From the NCBI RefSeq assembly GCF_001668615.1, contig NZ_LZMC01000025.1:1-64000 (forward strand): DNA of 64,000 nucleotides. The letters are read 5' to 3'. Position 1 is the stretch's first letter, and every line of letters begins with the position of its first letter. This DNA comes from Mycobacterium sp. 1274761.0 (lineage in GTDB: Bacteria > Actinomycetota > Actinomycetes > Mycobacteriales > Mycobacteriaceae). The position numbers were made by a program, and so were the translations under genes. The notes below the pieces were generated by a model. The model saw nothing but the letters and a program-made list of their open reading frames with translations. It did no database searches and was not told where the DNA came from. This document shows, piece by piece, positions 54,826 through 64,000 of this stretch.

Positions 54826-56394
54826 ATGCATCGGCCTCGCCTGGTCCGTGCCCTGAGCACCTCGACCGTCGTCGTATCGACGCTGCTGGCCGGATGCGCG
54901 CCGCTCCTGGCCGCCGATCCGCGCTACGCCACCGACTCCGGGGCCCACCCGCAGGGCAAGCCGCCCACGGAGAGCAAACCCGGCGGCCCGGCCCCGATCG
55001 AGGCGCCCAAGAACGACCTGTCGTGGCACAACTGCACCTCGCAGGTGTTCGCCGAGTCCGCCGTGCCCCCGCTGCCGGGCGTCACCCTGGACTGCGCCAG
55101 CTATGACGCGGACCTGGATCCGATCAACGGCGCTACCGGTTCACTGACCATCGGCGTGGTGCGGGCTCGCTCGGCGCAGACCCCCGATGACGCGGGACCG
55201 CTGGTGCTGACGTCGGGGTCGGATCTGCCGACATCGACGCAGCTGCCGGTGTGGCTGTCCCGCTCCGGCGCCGACGTGCTCAAGACCCACCCGATCGTCG
55301 CCGTCGACCGGCGCGGCACGGGCATGTCCAGCCCCATCGACTGCCGCGACCTGTTCGATCGCCAGGAGATGCTCGACCAGGCACAGTTCCAGTCCGGCGA
55401 CGACCCCGTCGCCAACCTCGGCGCGGTCACGATGACGGCCACCACCAGCTGTACCGACGCCATCGCGCCCGGCGACTCGGCATACGACAACGCGCATGCC
55501 GCCGAGGACATCGAACGGCTGCGCAGTACGTGGGACGTGCCGGCGATCGCGCTGCTCGGCATCGGCAACGGCGCGCAGGTGGCGTTGGCTTACGCGGGTT
55601 CTCACCCCGGCAAGGTCGCTCGCCTTGTGCTGGACTCGCCGCTGCCGCTCGGCATCGCCGCCGAGGCCGCGACCGAACAGCGCGTCAAGGGCGAACAGAC
55701 CGCGCTGGACGCGTTCGCCGCGCAGTGCGCGGCCGCCAATTGCCCACTCGGGCCCGAACCGAAGGCGGCCGTCGACGCACTGTTCGCCAGTGCGCGGGCC
55801 GGTGACGGACCCGGCGGCGCGGCGGTCTCCACCGTCGCCGACGCCATCGCCACCGCGCTGGCCTACCCGAAGGGCGACCGCACGTCGGCGACCAACGCCC
55901 TGGCCGCGGCGGTGGCGTCGGCCCGCTCCGGTGACGCCAACCAGCTGAACAACCTGATCAATCAGGCGGATTCGCTTCGCCAGACCGACGGCCAGTTCGT
56001 CAACTCGTGCAGCGACTCGCTGAACCGGCCTACCCCCGACCGGGTGCGCGAACTCGTTGTCGCCTGGCCCAAGCTGTACCCGCAATTCGGTGCCGTCGGC
56101 GCGCTCAGCATGGTGAAGTGCCTCAACTGGCCCAGCGGGAAGGCACCGGGGGATCCGAAGAATTTGAAGATCCCCGTGCTGCTGCTCGGCGTGCAGAACG
56201 ACCCGATCGTCGGCAACGAGGGCGTCGCGCAGGTCGCCGCGACCATCATCAATGCGGGTACGTCGAGCAAGCGGGTCATTTGGCAGGGCATCGGCCACGG
56301 CGCGAGCGTCTACTCCCCATGCGCGCTGGCCCCGGTGATGGGCTACCTGGACAGCGGCAACCTGCCGCAGACCGACACTTACTGCCCCGCCTAG
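54826..56394 (+). CDS. Alpha/beta-hydrolase lipoprotein (Rv2672 counterpart)
   Basis: 522 residues from ATG 54826. Lipobox STLLAGC anchors it outside the membrane. The fold resembles secreted tripeptidyl-aminopeptidases: IVAVDRRGTGMSSPIDC, then the elbow region LLGIGNGAQVALAYA, Asp in LLLGVQNDPIVG and His in GIGHGAS. The usual nucleophile Ser of G-x-S-x-G appears to be Gly (GIGNG), so hydrolase activity is doubtful. Two GTG codons lie just upstream as alternative starts. Confidence 0.85.
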   Translation: MHRPRLVRALSTSTVVVSTLLAGCAPLLAADPRYATDSGAHPQGKPPTESKPGGPAPIEAPKNDLSWHNCTSQVFAESAVPPLPGVTLDCASYDADLDPINGATGSLTIGVVRARSAQTPDDAGPLVLTSGSDLPTSTQLPVWLSRSGADVLKTHPIVAVDRRGTGMSSPIDCRDLFDRQEMLDQAQFQSGDDPVANLGAVTMTATTSCTDAIAPGDSAYDNAHAAEDIERLRSTWDVPAIALLGIGNGAQVALAYAGSHPGKVARLVLDSPLPLGIAAEAATEQRVKGEQTALDAFAAQCAAANCPLGPEPKAAVDALFASARAGDGPGGAAVSTVADAIATALAYPKGDRTSATNALAAAVASARSGDANQLNNLINQADSLRQTDGQFVNSCSDSLNRPTPDRVRELVVAWPKLYPQFGAVGALSMVKCLNWPSGKAPGDPKNLKIPVLLLGVQNDPIVGNEGVAQVAATIINAGTSSKRVIWQGIGHGASVYSPCALAPVMGYLDSGNLPQTDTYCPA

Positions 56395-56414
56395 ACCTAC
56401 CGCCAGACTCGTCG

Positions 56415-57722
56415 GTGTACGGTGCGCTGGTGGCGGCACCAGACTCCATCCGTACCGGCCTGTTGAATCTCTTCCGACCCCGCTCGTCCCCGCCCGATGT
56501 GGCGACGGTGTTGCGGTCGGCGCTGTGGCCGATCGCGATCATGTCGATCATTCACCGCAGCTACGTGATGTCCAGCAACGGCTACATCACCGACGATTTC
56601 GGGCCGGTGTATCGCGCGGTCAGTAATTTCCGCCGCGGATGGGACATCTACAACGAGCACTTCAACTACGTCGACCCGCACTACCTGTATCCGCCGGGCG
56701 GCACGTTGTTGATGGCTCCGTTCGGCTACATGCCGGTGTTCGCGTCGCACAACTGGTTCGTCGCGCTCAACACGGTCGCGATGATCATCGCCGCAGGTGT
56801 GATCGTGCGACTGTTCGGGTTCTCGCTGAGGTCGGTGGCGTTGCCGGCACTGCTGACCGCGATGTTCCTCACCGAGTCGGTGACCAACACGATCGTGTTC
56901 ACCAACATCAACGGCTGCGTGCTGCTGGCCGAAGCGCTGTTCTTCCGGTGGCTGCTGTCGGGCAAGATCAGCGATCAATGGTGGGCCGGCGCGGCGATCG
57001 GTCTGTCGCTAGTTGTCAAACCGGTGCTGGCGGTGTTGTTGCTGTTGCCGGTGCTCAACAGGCAATGGCGCACCCTGGTCACCGCTGTCGCGGTGCCGTT
57101 AGTGTTCAACATCGCTGCCTGGCCGCTGGTATCCGACCCGATGAACTTCGTAAAGCGCACGCTGCCTTACATTCTCGACACTCGGGACTACTTCAACAGC
57201 TCCATCCAGGGCAACGGCATCTACTACGGACTGCCGCTGTGGTTCATCCTGCTGCTGCGCATAACTTTCATCGTCCTCGCGGTGGTGAGCTTGTGGTTGC
57301 TGTACAAGTACTACCGAATCCGCGATCCGCTGTTCTGGATGCTGACCTCGTCGGGCGTGCTGCTGCTCGCCTCGTGGCTGGTGCTGTCGCTGGCGCAGGG
57401 CTACTACTCGATGATGTTGTTCCCGTTCCTGATGACGGTGGTGCTACCCAACTCGGTGGTGCGTAACTGGCCGGCGTGGCTGGCGTCCTATGGGTTCTTG
57501 ACGATGGACCGCTGGCTGATGTGGCGCTGGCCGACCACCGGCCGGTTCCTGGAGTACATGAAGATCACCTACGGCTGGTCGCTGCTGTTGATCGTGGTGT
57601 TCTGCGTGCTGTACTTCCGCTACCTGGACGCCAAGGCCGACGGTAGGCTCGACGAGGGGATCGACCCGCCGTGGATGTCGGACACCAGGCCCGACGAGGC
57701 ACGCGCTAGCGTGGGCACATGA
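56415..57722 (+). CDS. aftC: Arabinofuranosyltransferase AftC
   Basis: Adds alpha-1,3 branches of arabinose from decaprenylphosphoryl-arabinose to arabinogalactan and lipoarabinomannan in the periplasm. 435 residues from GTG 56415 (VYGALVAAPDS), matching the family. A GT87-type membrane protein with about ten helices. Conserved external loop GYITDDFGPVYRAV and NFRRGWDIYNEHF, with the Asp pair expected at the active site; YFNSSIQGNGIYYGLP follows later. Overlaps msrB by ATGA. Confidence 0.95.
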   Translation: MYGALVAAPDSIRTGLLNLFRPRSSPPDVATVLRSALWPIAIMSIIHRSYVMSSNGYITDDFGPVYRAVSNFRRGWDIYNEHFNYVDPHYLYPPGGTLLMAPFGYMPVFASHNWFVALNTVAMIIAAGVIVRLFGFSLRSVALPALLTAMFLTESVTNTIVFTNINGCVLLAEALFFRWLLSGKISDQWWAGAAIGLSLVVKPVLAVLLLLPVLNRQWRTLVTAVAVPLVFNIAAWPLVSDPMNFVKRTLPYILDTRDYFNSSIQGNGIYYGLPLWFILLLRITFIVLAVVSLWLLYKYYRIRDPLFWMLTSSGVLLLASWLVLSLAQGYYSMMLFPFLMTVVLPNSVVRNWPAWLASYGFLTMDRWLMWRWPTTGRFLEYMKITYGWSLLLIVVFCVLYFRYLDAKADGRLDEGIDPPWMSDTRPDEARASVGT

Positions 57723-58135
57723 CCTCTTCGCAGCCCCGTGTGCAACTCAGCGACGACGAGTGGCGCCAGAAGCTCAACCCCGCCGAATACGCGGTGCTTC
57801 GGGAAGCGGGTACCGAGCGGCCGTTCACCGGCGAGTACACCGACACGAAGACCGAAGGCGTCTACCAGTGCCGGGCCTGCGGAGCCGAATTGTTCCGCAG
57901 CACAGAGAAATTCGAATCCCACTGCGGTTGGCCGTCGTTTTACGATCCGGCGAACTCCGACGCGGTGATCCTGCGGGAGGACAACTCGCTGGGCATGAGG
58001 CGCGTCGAGGTGCTGTGTGCCAACTGCCACAGCCACCTGGGCCACGTGTTTGAAGGCGAGGGCTACCCGACGCCCACGGATCAGCGGTACTGCATCAATT
58101 CGATTTCGCTGCGGCTTGTTCCTGCAAGTCGTTAG
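57719..58135 (+). CDS. msrB: Peptide-methionine (R)-S-oxide reductase MsrB
   Basis: Repairs oxidised methionine (R form). 138 residues. Zinc ligands are in YQCRACGAELF and VLCANCHSHLGH; the catalytic Cys is in RYCINSISL. ATG overlaps the aftC stop. The last 41 bases overlap the end of the convergent GGDEF-EAL gene. Confidence 0.95.
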   Translation: MTSSQPRVQLSDDEWRQKLNPAEYAVLREAGTERPFTGEYTDTKTEGVYQCRACGAELFRSTEKFESHCGWPSFYDPANSDAVILREDNSLGMRRVEVLCANCHSHLGHVFEGEGYPTPTDQRYCINSISLRLVPASR

Positions 58136-60467
58136 CGTCGAGGTCCTCCAACGGTTCCTGCCTGCGGCTCGGGTGGCCTGAGGCCAGCATGTTCATCATC
58201 GCCGCGGCGCTGACCGGCGGGCTGTAGTAATAACCCTGGGCTACCTCGCAACCGAACTCGCGCAGCCGCTCAGCGGTCTCGGCGTTCTCCACGCCCTCGG
58301 CCACGGTCGTCACGCCGAGCACATGCGCGAGGTCGACGACGCCGCGGACCACGGCCGCGGCGCGCGGGTCGACGCGGATCGGGGCGATGAAATGCCGGTC
58401 AAGTTTCACTTCATCGATGGCCAGCTCGCGCAGATACCACAGGGCGGAATAGCCACTACCAAAGTCGTCGATCGCGATCCGGATTCCCCTCTGCCGCAAC
58501 CTTTCCAGCACCGAGCGGGTGCGGTCGATGTTGTCGAGCAGGAAGTCTTCGGTGATCTCGATCGTCAGGTCTTCGGGGCTCAGCCCCCGCATGCCCAGTG
58601 CGGACGCGATATGGGTCGGCAGGTCCAGATCGCCGAGGCTGGGCGCGAACACATTGACCGCGATCGGCACGCCGACACCCATGCGGTGCCACTCCGCGGC
58701 GTCGTCGAGGGCCTGGGTCAACACGAGGTCCGTCACCGCGCGCATCAGGCCGCGTTTGCGCACCAGCGGCAGGAAATGGGCCGGACCGAGTAGGCCGCGC
58801 TTGCGATGCGGCCACCGGACAAGCGCTTCGACACCGACAACGCTACCGGACCGCAGATCGAACTTCGGCTGATAGAAGACCGTCAGGTCGCGGTGGTCGA
58901 TGGCGTGGCGCAGCTCGCCCAACAGCCGCACCGCCGCGCCGCGTTCCGCACTCTCGGAGGCGTCGGTCGGCAACTCGATATTGTTCAGGTCGGCCAGTGC
59001 CATGTCAGGTGTAAACGTATGCAGACCACCGGATTTCGAGCGCTTGGCTGAGTACATCGCCACGTCGGCCTGCTTGAGCAGCAGCTCGGCGGACAGCTCG
59101 GGATCAGCCGACGAGGCCACGGCCAAGCCCACGCTGGGACGCATCAGCAGCTGCTGGCCGTCGATGAGGAAGGGTTCCTCGAAGGCGGAGACGACCCGGT
59201 GCGCCACCAGCCGCGACAGCTCGGGCAGACCCTCCATCAGCACCGCGAACTCGTCGCCGCCGACGCGGGCCACCGTGTCAGACGGACGCACGCAACCAAG
59301 CAGCCGCTCGGCGGCCTGCGTCAACAGCTCATCGCCCGCCGGATGCCCCAGGCTGTCGTTGACGAGCTTGAAATCGTCGAGATCCATCGACAGCACCGCC
59401 ACCGACTGGTTGTCGTTCTCGTGCAGCTGGACCGCGTGCATCAGCCGGTCGTTGAAGAGATCGCGGTTGGCCAGGCCCGTGAGCGTGTCGCGCAGTGCCT
59501 GATCGGCCACCATGGTCAGCAGCTGCTGGTTCTGCCGGACCACGACGAACTGCCGGGCCATGACGGCGGCCATCAACAGAGTCGACGACATGAAAATCGG
59601 CCCCAGCCCCGGCGTGCCGATGTAGGCCGGTATGCACACCAGGGCGGCGAGGCCCAGCGGTATGTACGGCAGCCACAGCGAGGACCGTGAAGGCGGCTGC
59701 GACGACACCAGCTCGGCCTCGGGTGCTTGCCGGTCGATCAGTCCAGCCATTCCGAACGTCACAAACGCAGCGACCCAACCGATGTCGATGATGTGGCCGC
59801 TGTAGTAGATGTTGTGTGCGGCGAGGTAGGCGAACGCACAGTCGGCCACCGCCATGAGGACCATGGCGCCGGTCAACATCGCCAGCGTCCTGCGCGCCCA
59901 GGGTCGGGCCCGCGCGAGCGCCAGGATCCCGATGGTGATGATCGCGATATCGGCGATCGGGTAGGTCAACGCCAGGCCGAGCGCCAAAGCGCTTGTCCCG
60001 CCGGCGTCAAAGGCGTCCCGCAGCAGCAGCACCCATGAAATCTCGAACAGGGCGAAAGCCACGATGAGGCCGTCGAGCACGTAGCGCGTCTGACGCTGGC
60101 CCGAATATCCGGTCGGGTAGAGCGCTATCGCGACTCCTGTGCCGAGCGGAAACAGCAGATAGCCGAGGTCGGCGAGCGACGGGAACGGAACCCGATCCAG
60201 CACCCGGTCGTAGAAGATCCAAAGCGCCTCGCCCCCAGCCCATCCGGCCAGCGCGACCGTCATCCATATCCATGAGCGGCGTTGCCGACCCTCTATCCGC
60301 CGGGCAGCCGTCGCGCTGCACCCCGCGCCGAAAAGAGCGAAGGCCAACAAGCCGAATTGCGCAACAGATTTCGCTGCAGGAGAGTCGCCACCCTGCTGGA
60401 TCAGGATTCCGGCGAACGCGATACCGACAGTAACAGCGCAGCCTCCAACCCACGCTGTTCTCGTCAC
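58095..60467 (-). CDS. Membrane-bound GGDEF-EAL cyclic-di-GMP protein
   Basis: 790 residues from GTG 60467. About ten membrane helices in the first 300 residues form a MASE-like sensor. A GGDEF domain follows with LTGLANRDLFNDRLMHA and an intact active site VGGDEFAVLMEG. A C-terminal EAL domain has VEALVRWPH, ITEDFLLDN and IDDFGSGYSAL. Motifs for both synthesis and degradation look intact, so it may be bifunctional. Extra relative to the M. tuberculosis order msrB-Rv2675c-hemQ. Confidence 0.93.
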   Translation of the reverse strand: MTRTAWVGGCAVTVGIAFAGILIQQGGDSPAAKSVAQFGLLAFALFGAGCSATAARRIEGRQRRSWIWMTVALAGWAGGEALWIFYDRVLDRVPFPSLADLGYLLFPLGTGVAIALYPTGYSGQRQTRYVLDGLIVAFALFEISWVLLLRDAFDAGGTSALALGLALTYPIADIAIITIGILALARARPWARRTLAMLTGAMVLMAVADCAFAYLAAHNIYYSGHIIDIGWVAAFVTFGMAGLIDRQAPEAELVSSQPPSRSSLWLPYIPLGLAALVCIPAYIGTPGLGPIFMSSTLLMAAVMARQFVVVRQNQQLLTMVADQALRDTLTGLANRDLFNDRLMHAVQLHENDNQSVAVLSMDLDDFKLVNDSLGHPAGDELLTQAAERLLGCVRPSDTVARVGGDEFAVLMEGLPELSRLVAHRVVSAFEEPFLIDGQQLLMRPSVGLAVASSADPELSAELLLKQADVAMYSAKRSKSGGLHTFTPDMALADLNNIELPTDASESAERGAAVRLLGELRHAIDHRDLTVFYQPKFDLRSGSVVGVEALVRWPHRKRGLLGPAHFLPLVRKRGLMRAVTDLVLTQALDDAAEWHRMGVGVPIAVNVFAPSLGDLDLPTHIASALGMRGLSPEDLTIEITEDFLLDNIDRTRSVLERLRQRGIRIAIDDFGSGYSALWYLRELAIDEVKLDRHFIAPIRVDPRAAAVVRGVVDLAHVLGVTTVAEGVENAETAERLREFGCEVAQGYYYSPPVSAAAMMNMLASGHPSRRQEPLEDLDANDLQEQAAAKSN

Positions 60468-60614
60468 AAAATCAAACTAGCAACAAATCAATGGGGGCGA
60501 AACCGCTTACAGCAAACTCTGTTTCGGATTCGCCGTTGGCTCGCCGCAACCGTCTCTATGCTGCCAGACCGACAGGCTTGAGCTGCGGACTATTGCCGCT
60601 GCGAATCCGAACCG

Positions 60615-61316
60615 TCAAGGCAGTTTGGCGACCAATTCCTCGACGCCGATCCGGGGGCCGGTAAAGAATGGCGTCTCCTCCCGAACATGGCGGCGCGCAT
60701 CGGTGGCGCGCAAATCCCGCATCAGGTCGACGATGCGGTGCAATTCCGGCGCCTCGAACGCCAGCAACCATTCGTAGTCGCCCAGCGCGAACGCCGGCAC
60801 CGTGTTGGCCCGCACATCCTTGTATCCGCGGGCTGCCATGCCGTGCTCGGCCAGCATGCGTCGGCGCTCATCGTCGGGCAGCAGATACCAGTCCAGTGAT
60901 CGGACGAAGGGGTAGACGCAGATGTAGGCACCAGGCTCCTCGCCGGCAAGGAAGGCGGGGATGTGGCTCTTGTTGAACTCCGCGGGTCTGTGCAGCGCAA
61001 CCGAACTCCACACCGGCGTGCTGGCCCGGCCCAGCGTCGTGGCCCGGCGGAAATCCGAATAGGTGGCCTGCAGCGCCTCCACCCGGTCGGCGTGCGTCCA
61101 CATCATGAAGTCCGCGTCAGCACGCAGCCCCGCGACGTCGTAGAGTCCGCGCACCACGACCCCGTTGTCCTCCTGCTGCTTGAGGAACGTCGCCGTCTCG
61201 TCGACGATCGCCGCGCGGTCACCGTCCTCCCCGAGCACGCCCGCCTTCACGGCGAACACCGAGAACATCAGGTAGCGCAGCGTCGAGTTGAGTTCGTCGT
61301 AATCCAGGCGGGCCAT
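60615..61316 (-). CDS. hemQ: Coproheme decarboxylase HemQ (ChdC)
   Basis: Last step of the coproporphyrin-dependent haem pathway of Gram-positive bacteria: converts coproheme to haem b. 233 residues from ATG 61316 ([17 protein letters not shown]). Chlorite-dismutase fold; conserved [19 protein letters not shown] and the haem-ligand region near [13 protein letters not shown]. 5 bases downstream of hemY in hemE-hemY-hemQ. Confidence 0.94.
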   Translation of the reverse strand: MARLDYDELNSTLRYLMFSVFAVKAGVLGEDGDRAAIVDETATFLKQQEDNGVVVRGLYDVAGLRADADFMMWTHADRVEALQATYSDFRRATTLGRASTPVWSSVALHRPAEFNKSHIPAFLAGEEPGAYICVYPFVRSLDWYLLPDDERRRMLAEHGMAARGYKDVRANTVPAFALGDYEWLLAFEAPELHRIVDLMRDLRATDARRHVREETPFFTGPRIGVEELVAKLP

Positions 61317-61321
61317 GCCGA

Positions 61322-62686
61322 CTATTTTCCCACGCGTGTCGAGACCAGCGACGCCGCCGCCCGCGTCGCCGTGGCCACACAGGCGGGCACACCGATTCCG
61401 TCGAGGTAGGCGCCGGCCACCGCGATCCCCGTTGGAAGCCCAGCGCGGAGCTCGGCGACCAGCCGCCCGTGCCCCGGCCCGTACTGCGGCATGGCGTCGA
61501 TCCACCGGTGCACCCTGCAGTCGAACGGTTCGGTGGTGACGCCAAACACGGCCGCGAGGTCCTCGGCGGCCCAGGACAGCAGATCGTCATCGCCCACCCG
61601 GTGGGCCCAATCCTGGCTGGCATCGCCGTAGCGGCCGTATGACAACCGAATCAGTTCGACGTTGCCACGCTGCCCCCACTTGCGCGAGGACAGCGTTATT
61701 GCCTTGGCGCGCAGGGGTTCTGAGGAGGTCACCAGCACACCCGAGCGGTCGGGCACCGGCGTCCCGCCGGGCATCGCGAGGGCCACCAAGGCGGTGGATG
61801 CCACCTTGATCTGTCGAGCCGCGGCGGCGGTCGTGGGTGCGACCGCCGAAACGATCGTCGCCAGCCGCGGCGCGGGAACGGCCAGCAGCACGGCGTCGGC
61901 GTGCCACGCGCCGCCCTCGTCGTCGATCAGCAGCCAGTGGCGGGTCCCCCGTTCCAGCCGGTCGATGCCCACCTGCGCCCATTGGAAGTCGGCGCGCCGC
62001 ACCAGCTCGTCGAGCAATACCGCGTAGCCGCCGTCGATCGCGCCGAACACCGATCCGCCCTTGGGTGGGGGCAGGGCCTCGCGAACGGCGGCGGTGAGAC
62101 TGCGCGCGCCACGGTCGAGCACCGCGGCCAGGGTCGGGACCGCAGAGCGCAGCCCGATGGTGGCGGCCGAACCGGCGTAGACGCCGGCCAGCAGCGGATC
62201 AACGGAGCGGGTGACCACCTGCCCGCCGAAGCGGTCGCCGACGATATCAGCCACCGCGGGATCGGCGCCCGGGCGCCACGACAGAGGCCGCGTCGGCTCG
62301 TCGGCCATCCGCCGGATCGTGGCGTCGTCGACCAGTCCCCTCATCGACGACGGGTCCGATGGAATGCCGTTGAGCGTGTCGCGCGGCAACTCATGCAGGC
62401 GCCCCTGGCTGTAGATCAGGGGCCGGACGCCCGTCGTGCCGATCTGCCGGCCAGTCAGGCCCAGCTCGGAAAGCAACGCGGGCACCTCCGGACGACGCGC
62501 GACGAACGCCTCGGCGCCGACGTCGATCGGCTGTCCGCCGAGCTGCTCGGTGCGCAGCACCCCGCCGAGCCGGTCGGCGGGCTCGAACACCGTGATGTTG
62601 GCCGCGTCGCCGAGCGTGGCGCGCAGCCGGTAGGCGGCTACCAGGCCCGAAATGCCGCCGCCGACAATGCCATAGGAGGGTTTCAC
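61322..62686 (-). CDS. hemY: Coproporphyrinogen/protoporphyrinogen oxidase
   Basis: FAD enzyme that oxidises coproporphyrinogen III to coproporphyrin III in actinobacteria. 454 residues. FAD motif [17 protein letters not shown] at the N-terminus, [20 protein letters not shown] region, C-terminal [21 protein letters not shown] 62686 overlaps the hemE stop by 4 bases. Confidence 0.94.
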   Translation of the reverse strand: MKPSYGIVGGGISGLVAAYRLRATLGDAANITVFEPADRLGGVLRTEQLGGQPIDVGAEAFVARRPEVPALLSELGLTGRQIGTTGVRPLIYSQGRLHELPRDTLNGIPSDPSSMRGLVDDATIRRMADEPTRPLSWRPGADPAVADIVGDRFGGQVVTRSVDPLLAGVYAGSAATIGLRSAVPTLAAVLDRGARSLTAAVREALPPPKGGSVFGAIDGGYAVLLDELVRRADFQWAQVGIDRLERGTRHWLLIDDEGGAWHADAVLLAVPAPRLATIVSAVAPTTAAAARQIKVASTALVALAMPGGTPVPDRSGVLVTSSEPLRAKAITLSSRKWGQRGNVELIRLSYGRYGDASQDWAHRVGDDDLLSWAAEDLAAVFGVTTEPFDCRVHRWIDAMPQYGPGHGRLVAELRAGLPTGIAVAGAYLDGIGVPACVATATRAAASLVSTRVGK

Positions 62687-63762
62687 AGCGAGTGCACCAG
62701 CGCCACAACGTCGGTGATGACACCCGGGTCGGTTGCGGGCAACACACCGTGGCCGAGGTTGAACACGTGGCCCGCGGCGCCCGCGTCAACCGCGCGGCGC
62801 CCGTCTTCGACCACGGCGCGCGCAGCACGCTCGGCAACCGGCAGCCCCGCCAGCAGCACTACCGGATCGAGGTTGCCCTGCAGCGCGGTGCCCGGCGCCA
62901 CGCGTGCGGCCGCGTCGGTCAGCGATGTGCGCCAGTCCACGCCGATGACGGGGTGGGCGGCCGGCGCCACCGCCTCCGACATCGCGCCCAGCAGTTCGGC
63001 GGTGCCGACACCGAAGTGCGTCATCGGCACCCCGGACGTGGCCAGCTCCTCGAATACCCGCGTGCTGTGCGGCTGTACGTAGGCGCGGTAGTCGGCCAGC
63101 GACAGTGTCCCCGCCCACGAGTCGAACATTTGAACCGCATCGACACCGGCCTCCAACTGAACCTTCAGGAACTCGGTGGTGACCTTGGTCAAGGCCGCCA
63201 TCAGCGCATGCCACGTCTCGGTGTCGCCGAGCATCATCGCCTTTGTGCGCTCGTGGTTGCGGCTCGGGCCGCCTTCGATTAGATAGGAGGCCAGCGTGAA
63301 CGGCGCCCCGGCGAACCCGATCAGCGCAACGTCCCCCAGTTCGGCGACCAGTTGGCTCACGGCGGCGGCGACGGGCGCGACGCGCTCGCGCTGCAGCGGC
63401 TTCATCGCGGCGACGTCGGCGGCAGTGCGGATCGGGTGCTCGATGACCGGGCCCACGTCGGGCACGATGTCCAGATCGATGCCGGACGCGCGCAGCGGCA
63501 CGACGATGTCGGAGAACAGGATGGCGGCGTCCACGCCGTGCCTGCGCACCGGTTGCAGGGTGATCTCGGTGATCAGGTCGGCGTCGAAGCAGGCCTGCAT
63601 CATCGTGTTCTTCGCGCGCAGCTCTCGGTACTCCGGCAGCGAACGTCCCGCCTGCCTCATGAACCACACGGGTACCCGGCTGGGCTTACGGCCTCCTGCG
63701 GCGGCTAGATACGGGGACTCCGGCAGGTCACGACGGTTATTCATCACCATCAATGCTGCCAT
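62683..63762 (-). CDS. hemE: Uroporphyrinogen decarboxylase
   Basis: Decarboxylates uroporphyrinogen III to coproporphyrinogen III, feeding HemY. Signature [18 protein letters not shown], catalytic Asp in [10 protein letters not shown], and [19 protein letters not shown]. Up to 359 residues; the start may be ATG 63762, 63750 or 63744 ([14 protein letters not shown], closest to known mycobacterial N-termini). Divergent from the DUF3000 gene. Confidence 0.95.
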   Translation of the reverse strand: MAALMVMNNRRDLPESPYLAAAGGRKPSRVPVWFMRQAGRSLPEYRELRAKNTMMQACFDADLITEITLQPVRRHGVDAAILFSDIVVPLRASGIDLDIVPDVGPVIEHPIRTAADVAAMKPLQRERVAPVAAAVSQLVAELGDVALIGFAGAPFTLASYLIEGGPSRNHERTKAMMLGDTETWHALMAALTKVTTEFLKVQLEAGVDAVQMFDSWAGTLSLADYRAYVQPHSTRVFEELATSGVPMTHFGVGTAELLGAMSEAVAPAAHPVIGVDWRTSLTDAAARVAPGTALQGNLDPVVLLAGLPVAERAARAVVEDGRRAVDAGAAGHVFNLGHGVLPATDPGVITDVVALVHSL

Positions 63763-63853
63763 GACGGTTGTTTAGCGAACTGTTCGGAGTCCGTGGCGGA
63801 CTGATACGGCGCGCCTGCGCACAGACCTGGCGAAATGGTCTACCGTCAAGCCG

Positions 63854-64000
63854 GTGACCACCGCCGAACCGGCTCAGTTCCGGGAAGCGGTCGCGGCGAT
63901 GAATGCCACCACCGTGCGACCGGAAATCGAGCTCGGCCCGATCCGGCCGCCGCAACGATTGGCGCCCTTCAGCTATGCACTGGGCGCAGAGGTACGCCAT
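63854..64000 (+). CDS. DUF3000 protein, 5' part (cut by window end)
   Basis: 49 residues visible from GTG 63854: VTTAEPAQFREAVAAMNATT, then RPEIELGPIRPPQRLAPFSY. This matches the start of DUF3000 proteins, which sit beside hemE in mycobacteria (Rv2680). A TANNNT element (TACCGT) lies 6 bases upstream, so translation may be leaderless. Confidence 0.8.
   Translation, partial: MTTAEPAQFREAVAAMNATTVRPEIELGPIRPPQRLAPFSYALGAEVRH

Noticed and set aside
53915..54856. 313-residue plus-strand frame over the RibD-like gene
   Set aside because: An Arg/Gly/Pro-rich shadow of the real gene in the neighbouring frame.

Overview
The window is GC-rich actinobacterial DNA and almost certainly comes from a Mycobacterium/Mycolicibacterium chromosome, probably an environmental or fast-growing species. 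It carries the mycobacterial phosphatidylinositol-mannoside operon (thrS, HIT phosphorylase, pgsA, patA, pimA), aftC for arabinan, car/fadD9, the actinobacterial haem genes hemE-hemY-hemQ, and many small mycobacterial families (DUF732, DUF4333, DUF3618, DUF3000, ClpC2). Gene order follows M. tuberculosis in two blocks: Rv2590/Rv2592c-Rv2594c/Rv2603c-Rv2614c on the left (1-21 kb) and Rv2667-Rv2680 on the right (49.6-64 kb). Assignments come from reading motifs and remembered family knowledge; no database search was run.

Left block (1-21.7 kb): a membrane-protein gene present as two tail-to-tail copies joined by a perfect inverted repeat at the window edge; carboxylic acid reductase; the ruvC-ruvA-ruvB Holliday-junction operon; an MscS channel; a kinase-like phosphotransferase; YebC; a degenerate GGDEF membrane protein; pdxS-tesB-pdxT; and a tightly overlapping run of thrS, HIT, pgsA, patA, pimA and a membrane-anchored Nudix protein, followed upstream by two small genes. 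The lipid genes make phosphatidylinositol phosphate, then add the first mannose and an acyl chain.

Middle block (21.7-38.5 kb): metabolic and regulatory genes (aldo/keto reductase, GAF-ANTAR protein, holin-like and DUF3618 proteins, two SDRs, a DHDPR-like dehydrogenase, aldehyde dehydrogenase), a proline-rich secreted protein with a striking Trp-Asp-Arg-Asp-His repeat, a Ser/Thr kinase next to a zinc-peptidase lipoprotein, a cutinase, and a MarR/quinone-oxidoreductase pair separated by three copies of one palindromic operator. A tRNA cluster (Val, Gly, Cys, Val) closes it.

Accessory block (38.5-49.5 kb): directly after the tRNAs the sequence becomes gene-poor. It holds phage-like hypotheticals, small secreted or lipoproteins and several visibly decayed genes: an ATP-dependent DNA ligase with frameshifts and stops, a zinc-ribbon protein, a YegP/DUF1508 remnant, and a secreted peptide with one in-frame TAG. 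I found no integrase, transposase or CRISPR array.

Right block (49.5-64 kb): an AraC DNA-binding domain faces clpC2, whose promoter is overlaid by two identical-arm palindromes. Then come a sigma factor-ogt-PPOX operon, a secreted MPT63-like protein, a GNAT enzyme, ZapE-type ATPase, a RibD-like reductase, an alpha/beta-hydrolase lipoprotein, aftC, msrB, a GGDEF-EAL protein, hemQ-hemY-hemE and the start of a DUF3000 gene.
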